Made by a program: the position numbers and the translations under genes | The notes under the pieces: model-generated | What the model was told of the DNA's origin: nothing | The model's input: the letters and a program-made list of their open reading frames with translations, nothing else | The model's database searches: none | NCBI GenBank assembly: GCA_964618975.1 | Contig: CAZUDI010000004.1 | Span: 62,001-126,000, forward strand | DNA from: CAZUDI01 sp964618975 | Lineage (GTDB): Bacteria; Desulfobacterota; Desulfomonilia; UBA1062 | DNA length: 64,000 bases | Direction of reading: 5' to 3' | Shown: piece after piece, positions 61,503 through 64,000 of the stretch | Layout: each line of letters starts with the position of its first letter | Position numbering within the stretch: the stretch's first letter is position 1

Positions 61503-62443
61503 ACTGGCCGCACAAGGACCTGATCGGGATCCAGAATCTCACCCGGGAGGAGATCGGGACGATCCTCGATATGACGACCTCTTTCAAGGAGATCTCCCGC
61601 CGGGACATCAAGAAGGTCCCTACCTTAAGGGGCAAGACCGTGGTGCTGCTCTTCTACGAACCCAGCACGCGCACGCGCCTCTCGTTCGAACTCGCCGCCA
61701 AACGGCTCAGTGCGGATACCACGGCGCTTTCAGCCTCCGGATCGTCCTTCGCCAAGGGGGAGACCATGCTGGATGCCGCCCGGAACGTCATGGCCATGCA
61801 GCCCGACTGCATCGTGATCCGCTATCCCCATGCCGGAATGCCGCAGCGGCTGTCCCGGGATCTGTCCTGTTCCATCATCAATGCCGGGGACGGCTATCAC
61901 GAGCACCCCACCCAGGCCCTCTTGGACCTCTACTCCATGAGGGAGCACTTCGGGTACCTGGAGGGGCTCGAGGTGGCGATTGTGGGGGATATCATGCACT
62001 CGCGCGTGGCCCGCTCCAACGTGTACGGGCTCAGGAAGATGGGGGCGCAGGTGACCCTTGTGGCCCCCAGGACCCTCTTGCCGCCCGGGGTGGATTCCTG
62101 GGGGGTTAAGATCGCCACGCAGTTCGATCCGGTGCTGCCGCAGATGGATGTGGTGATGATGCTCCGGGTGCAGAAGGAACGTATCGGTCAGCAGCTTTTC
62201 CCCGACGTGCGGGAATACGCAAGCTTCTACGGTCTCAACCGGGCCCGGTTGGACAGGCTGCGGCCCGAGGCGGTCATCATGCACCCCGGGCCCATGAATC
62301 GCGGCATGGAGATCACCGGGGACGCGGCGGACTCGGCGCGATCGCTCATCCTGGACCAGGTGGAAAACGGGGTGGCGGTGCGTATGGCCCTGCTTTACCT
62401 GTGCCTGGGGGCCCCCGGTGAGGTGGTGGGCGCTCAGGGGTGA
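61499..62443 (+). CDS. pyrB: Aspartate carbamoyltransferase catalytic subunit
   Basis: PyrB makes carbamoyl-aspartate, the second step of pyrimidine synthesis. The 314-residue chain has the carbamoyl phosphate motif STRTRLSFE, the HPTQALLDLYSM region and the HPGPMNRGMEI segment. No pyrI regulatory gene follows, so the enzyme is probably the unregulated trimer or a complex with dihydroorotase. Confidence 0.96.
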   Translation: MNWPHKDLIGIQNLTREEIGTILDMTTSFKEISRRDIKKVPTLRGKTVVLLFYEPSTRTRLSFELAAKRLSADTTALSASGSSFAKGETMLDAARNVMAMQPDCIVIRYPHAGMPQRLSRDLSCSIINAGDGYHEHPTQALLDLYSMREHFGYLEGLEVAIVGDIMHSRVARSNVYGLRKMGAQVTLVAPRTLLPPGVDSWGVKIATQFDPVLPQMDVVMMLRVQKERIGQQLFPDVREYASFYGLNRARLDRLRPEAVIMHPGPMNRGMEITGDAADSARSLILDQVENGVAVRMALLYLCLGAPGEVVGAQG

Positions 62444-62473
62444 GCAGGAAAGAGGGGGCAAGAGGAGAGCCAC

Positions 62474-63745
62474 ATGTGGATTAAGGGCGGAAGAATTCTG
62501 GATCCGGCAGGGGGTACCGATGTCGTGGGCGATGTGTTCCTCGATGAGGGACGCATAAAGGGGATCTTCCCCGGCGGGACACCGAAGGCCACCGGGGATC
62601 TGATCGATGCCGCCGGGTGCTGGGTGATCCCCGGCCTCATCGATATGCACGTGCACCTCAGGGAACCCGGGTACGAATACAAGGAGGATATCGAGAGCGG
62701 CACGCGCGCCGCGGCCGCCGGAGGGGTAACGACCCTTGTGTGCATGGCCAATACGCAGCCGGTCAACGACAACCCGGCGGTCACCGAATACATCCTCAAG
62801 AGGGCACGCGCCAAAGGCTGCGTGCGGGTGCTGCCCGCCGGGGCGGTCACGGTGGGGCTCAAGGGGGAAGAGCTGGCCGAGATCGGCCTCATGCGGGAGG
62901 CCGGCATCGTCGCGATCTCGGATGATGGCCGGCCCATCGAGCAGGCCGTCCTGTTGCGCCGCGCCCTGGAGTATGCCGCCACCTTCGGCGTGCTCCTGAT
63001 GTCGCACCCACAGGACCTGGGCCTGTGCGGGGCGGGGGTCATGCACGAGGGGGCCCTCTCCTCGGCGCTGGGCCTGGAGGGCATCCCCGCCATTGCCGAG
63101 GATATTATGGTGGCGCGTGACATCCTCGTGGCCGAGTATACCAAGGTCCCCATCCACCTCACCCACCTCTCCACGCAGGGGAGCCTGGAAATCGTCCGCC
63201 GGGCCAAGGCGCGCGGGGTGCAGGTGAGCTGCGACGTCACGCCGCACCACCTGCTGCTGACCGAGGCCTGTGTGTGCGGCTATGACACCAACGCCAAGAT
63301 GTATCCCCCGCTGCGGGCCGAAGAGGATCGGCGCGCCCTCATCGCCGGGCTCAAAGACGGCACCATCGATTGCATTGCCACCGACCACGCTCCGCATGCC
63401 CGCGACGAGAAGGACCTGGATTTCGATCTCGCACCCTTTGGCACCATCGGCCTCGAGACCCTGCTGCCGGCCCTCATAACCCTGCAGGTCGAGGAGGGTC
63501 TCGACCTCCTCGATCTGCTGGCGCGTGTCTCGTCCCGGCCCGCCGGCCTGCTGGCCTTTGACGGGGGTCGACTGCAGGAGGGCGCCCGTGCAGACATCAC
63601 GATCGTCGATCCCGCAAAGGCTTGGACCCTGAGCGAGGACGGGATCCACTCGAAATCGAAGAATTCGGCCTTTCTCGGCCGGACGTTCACCGGCAAGGTC
63701 ATGGCCACCGTGGTGGAGGGGGTTCTGGTCTACGAGGCGCGCTGA
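62474..63745 (+). CDS. pyrC: Dihydroorotase
   Basis: Dihydroorotase closes the ring of carbamoyl-aspartate. The 423-residue class I amidohydrolase has the metal ligands in DMHVHLREPG, the Lys/Asp region near EDIESGTRAAAAGGVTTL, the HLTHLSTQGSLE His and the ATDHAPHARDEK Asp near residue 305. All metal-binding residues are present, so this is an active enzyme and not the PyrX-type inactive partner. Confidence 0.96.
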   Translation: MWIKGGRILDPAGGTDVVGDVFLDEGRIKGIFPGGTPKATGDLIDAAGCWVIPGLIDMHVHLREPGYEYKEDIESGTRAAAAGGVTTLVCMANTQPVNDNPAVTEYILKRARAKGCVRVLPAGAVTVGLKGEELAEIGLMREAGIVAISDDGRPIEQAVLLRRALEYAATFGVLLMSHPQDLGLCGAGVMHEGALSSALGLEGIPAIAEDIMVARDILVAEYTKVPIHLTHLSTQGSLEIVRRAKARGVQVSCDVTPHHLLLTEACVCGYDTNAKMYPPLRAEEDRRALIAGLKDGTIDCIATDHAPHARDEKDLDFDLAPFGTIGLETLLPALITLQVEEGLDLLDLLARVSSRPAGLLAFDGGRLQEGARADITIVDPAKAWTLSEDGIHSKSKNSAFLGRTFTGKVMATVVEGVLVYEAR

Positions 63746-63758
63746 GAGACCGGCAGCA

Positions 63759-63803
63759 CCCCGAGGGAAGGCGACCCCGCAAGGGGGGGATCGGCGCCTC
63801 GGG
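63759..63803. terminator. Putative bidirectional hairpin between convergent pyrC and the oxidoreductase
   Basis: CCCGAGG (63760-63766) pairs with CCTCGGG (63797-63803), enclosing a second stem, CCCC-GCAA-GGGG, with a GNRA-type loop. There is no T-tract. Confidence 0.5.
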
Positions 63804-63809
63804 AGCGGT

Positions 63810-64000
63810 TTAGAGACCCAGGTCGCCGACGAGGCCTGCCACCATGCGGGCGATGGCGGGACTGGCGGTGAGCCCGGGCGACTCGATGCCGATGAGGTTG
63901 ATGAGTCCTTCGAGGCCGCGGCCTCCTTCATGGGCGATGACGAAATCCCGGAAACCCTCGCGGGGGAATTTGAGCTGGGGCCGGATGCCCGCCATATCGG
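63810..64000 (-). CDS. FAD-dependent oxidoreductase, C-terminal end (continues past the window)
   Basis: Only about 63 C-terminal residues are in the window and the frame is open at the right edge. The sequence DMAGIRPQL, FRDFVIAHE and the ending INLIGIESPGLTASPAI match DAO-fold enzymes of the L-2-hydroxyglutarate oxidase/glycerol-3-phosphate dehydrogenase type (LhgO-like), where SPGLT lines the FAD. The full gene is needed to choose between them. It is convergent with pyrC. Confidence 0.8.
   Translation of the reverse strand, partial: DMAGIRPQLKFPREGFRDFVIAHEGGRGLEGLINLIGIESPGLTASPAIARMVAGLVGDLGL

Noticed and set aside
61730..63931. A 733-codon open frame antisense to pyrB and pyrC
   Set aside because: It is the mirror of two well-recognised genes in G+C-rich DNA, has low-complexity His/Gly/Asp-rich composition and no family motif.

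Overview
This window is a G+C-rich stretch of bacterial chromosome, densely packed and almost entirely housekeeping. The organism is most likely an anaerobic Gram-negative bacterium, and Desulfobacterota (the former Deltaproteobacteria) or a close relative fits best. This is inference. It rests on an Lnt lipoprotein acyltransferase (outer-membrane lipoproteins), a tungsten/molybdenum aldehyde:ferredoxin oxidoreductase, a DUF362 ferredoxin-type protein, HDOD and PilZ signalling proteins, a PurL of about 980 residues with a separate PurQ, and the gene order rho-rpmE-prfA-prmC-murA-hisD. No phage, integrase, intact insertion sequence or CRISPR array was seen.

Layout. 1-2.7 kb: the end of lnt, prfB with its programmed +1 frameshift, and a nitroreductase. 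2.7-13.1 kb: a looser, more accessory region with aldehyde:ferredoxin oxidoreductase, rmuC, an exonuclease III gene, an alpha/beta hydrolase, a DUF362 iron-sulfur protein, a PilZ protein, DUF364-moaA and a MinD-like ATPase. 13.2-20.3 kb: smc, a divergent yggT-divIVA-yggU operon, a CBS-ACT protein and a CCA-type nucleotidyltransferase. 20.3-29.1 kb, mostly minus strand: hisD, murA, prmC, prfA, rpmE and rho, then a GAF-adenylate cyclase and an HDOD protein. 29.2-34.7 kb, plus strand: moeA, dksA, purL, purQ. 35.0-43.4 kb, minus strand: parA-parB-dnaN-gyrB-gyrA preceded by a parS site and a small membrane protein; dnaA is absent. 43.4-56.2 kb, plus strand: a broken inositol-monophosphatase gene, tatD, yjbQ, tRNA-Gly(CCC), then rimP-nusA-ylxR-infB-ylxP-rbfA-nrnA-truB and rpsO-pnp-M16 peptidase. 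56.2-64 kb: a second PilZ gene, truA-rmlA-rmlB-rmlD-lepB, the pyrimidine operon pyrR-pyrB-pyrC, and the edge of an FAD oxidoreductase.

How the genes connect. Three parts of the translation-termination machinery lie here: RF2, RF1, and PrmC, which methylates both. Both release-factor genes carry local RNA-level control signals: the prfB recoding site, and a perfect hairpin joining the prfA stop to the prmC start. Molybdopterin genes (moaA, moeA) sit in the same window as a pterin enzyme (AOR). A near-identical 9-base element, CGTTAYATA, lies upstream of both AOR and DUF364-moaA in the same orientation, suggesting a shared metal-responsive regulator. ParA, ParB, parS, SMC, DnaN and GyrAB together suggest an origin-proximal region.

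The most interesting items are regulatory: the prfA/prmC coupling hairpin, the putative molybdate/tungstate operator, the terminator wedged between tRNA-Gly and rimP, the apparently leaderless PilZ gene, and two mutually exclusive hairpins before pyrR. I did not find a clearly new multi-gene system.
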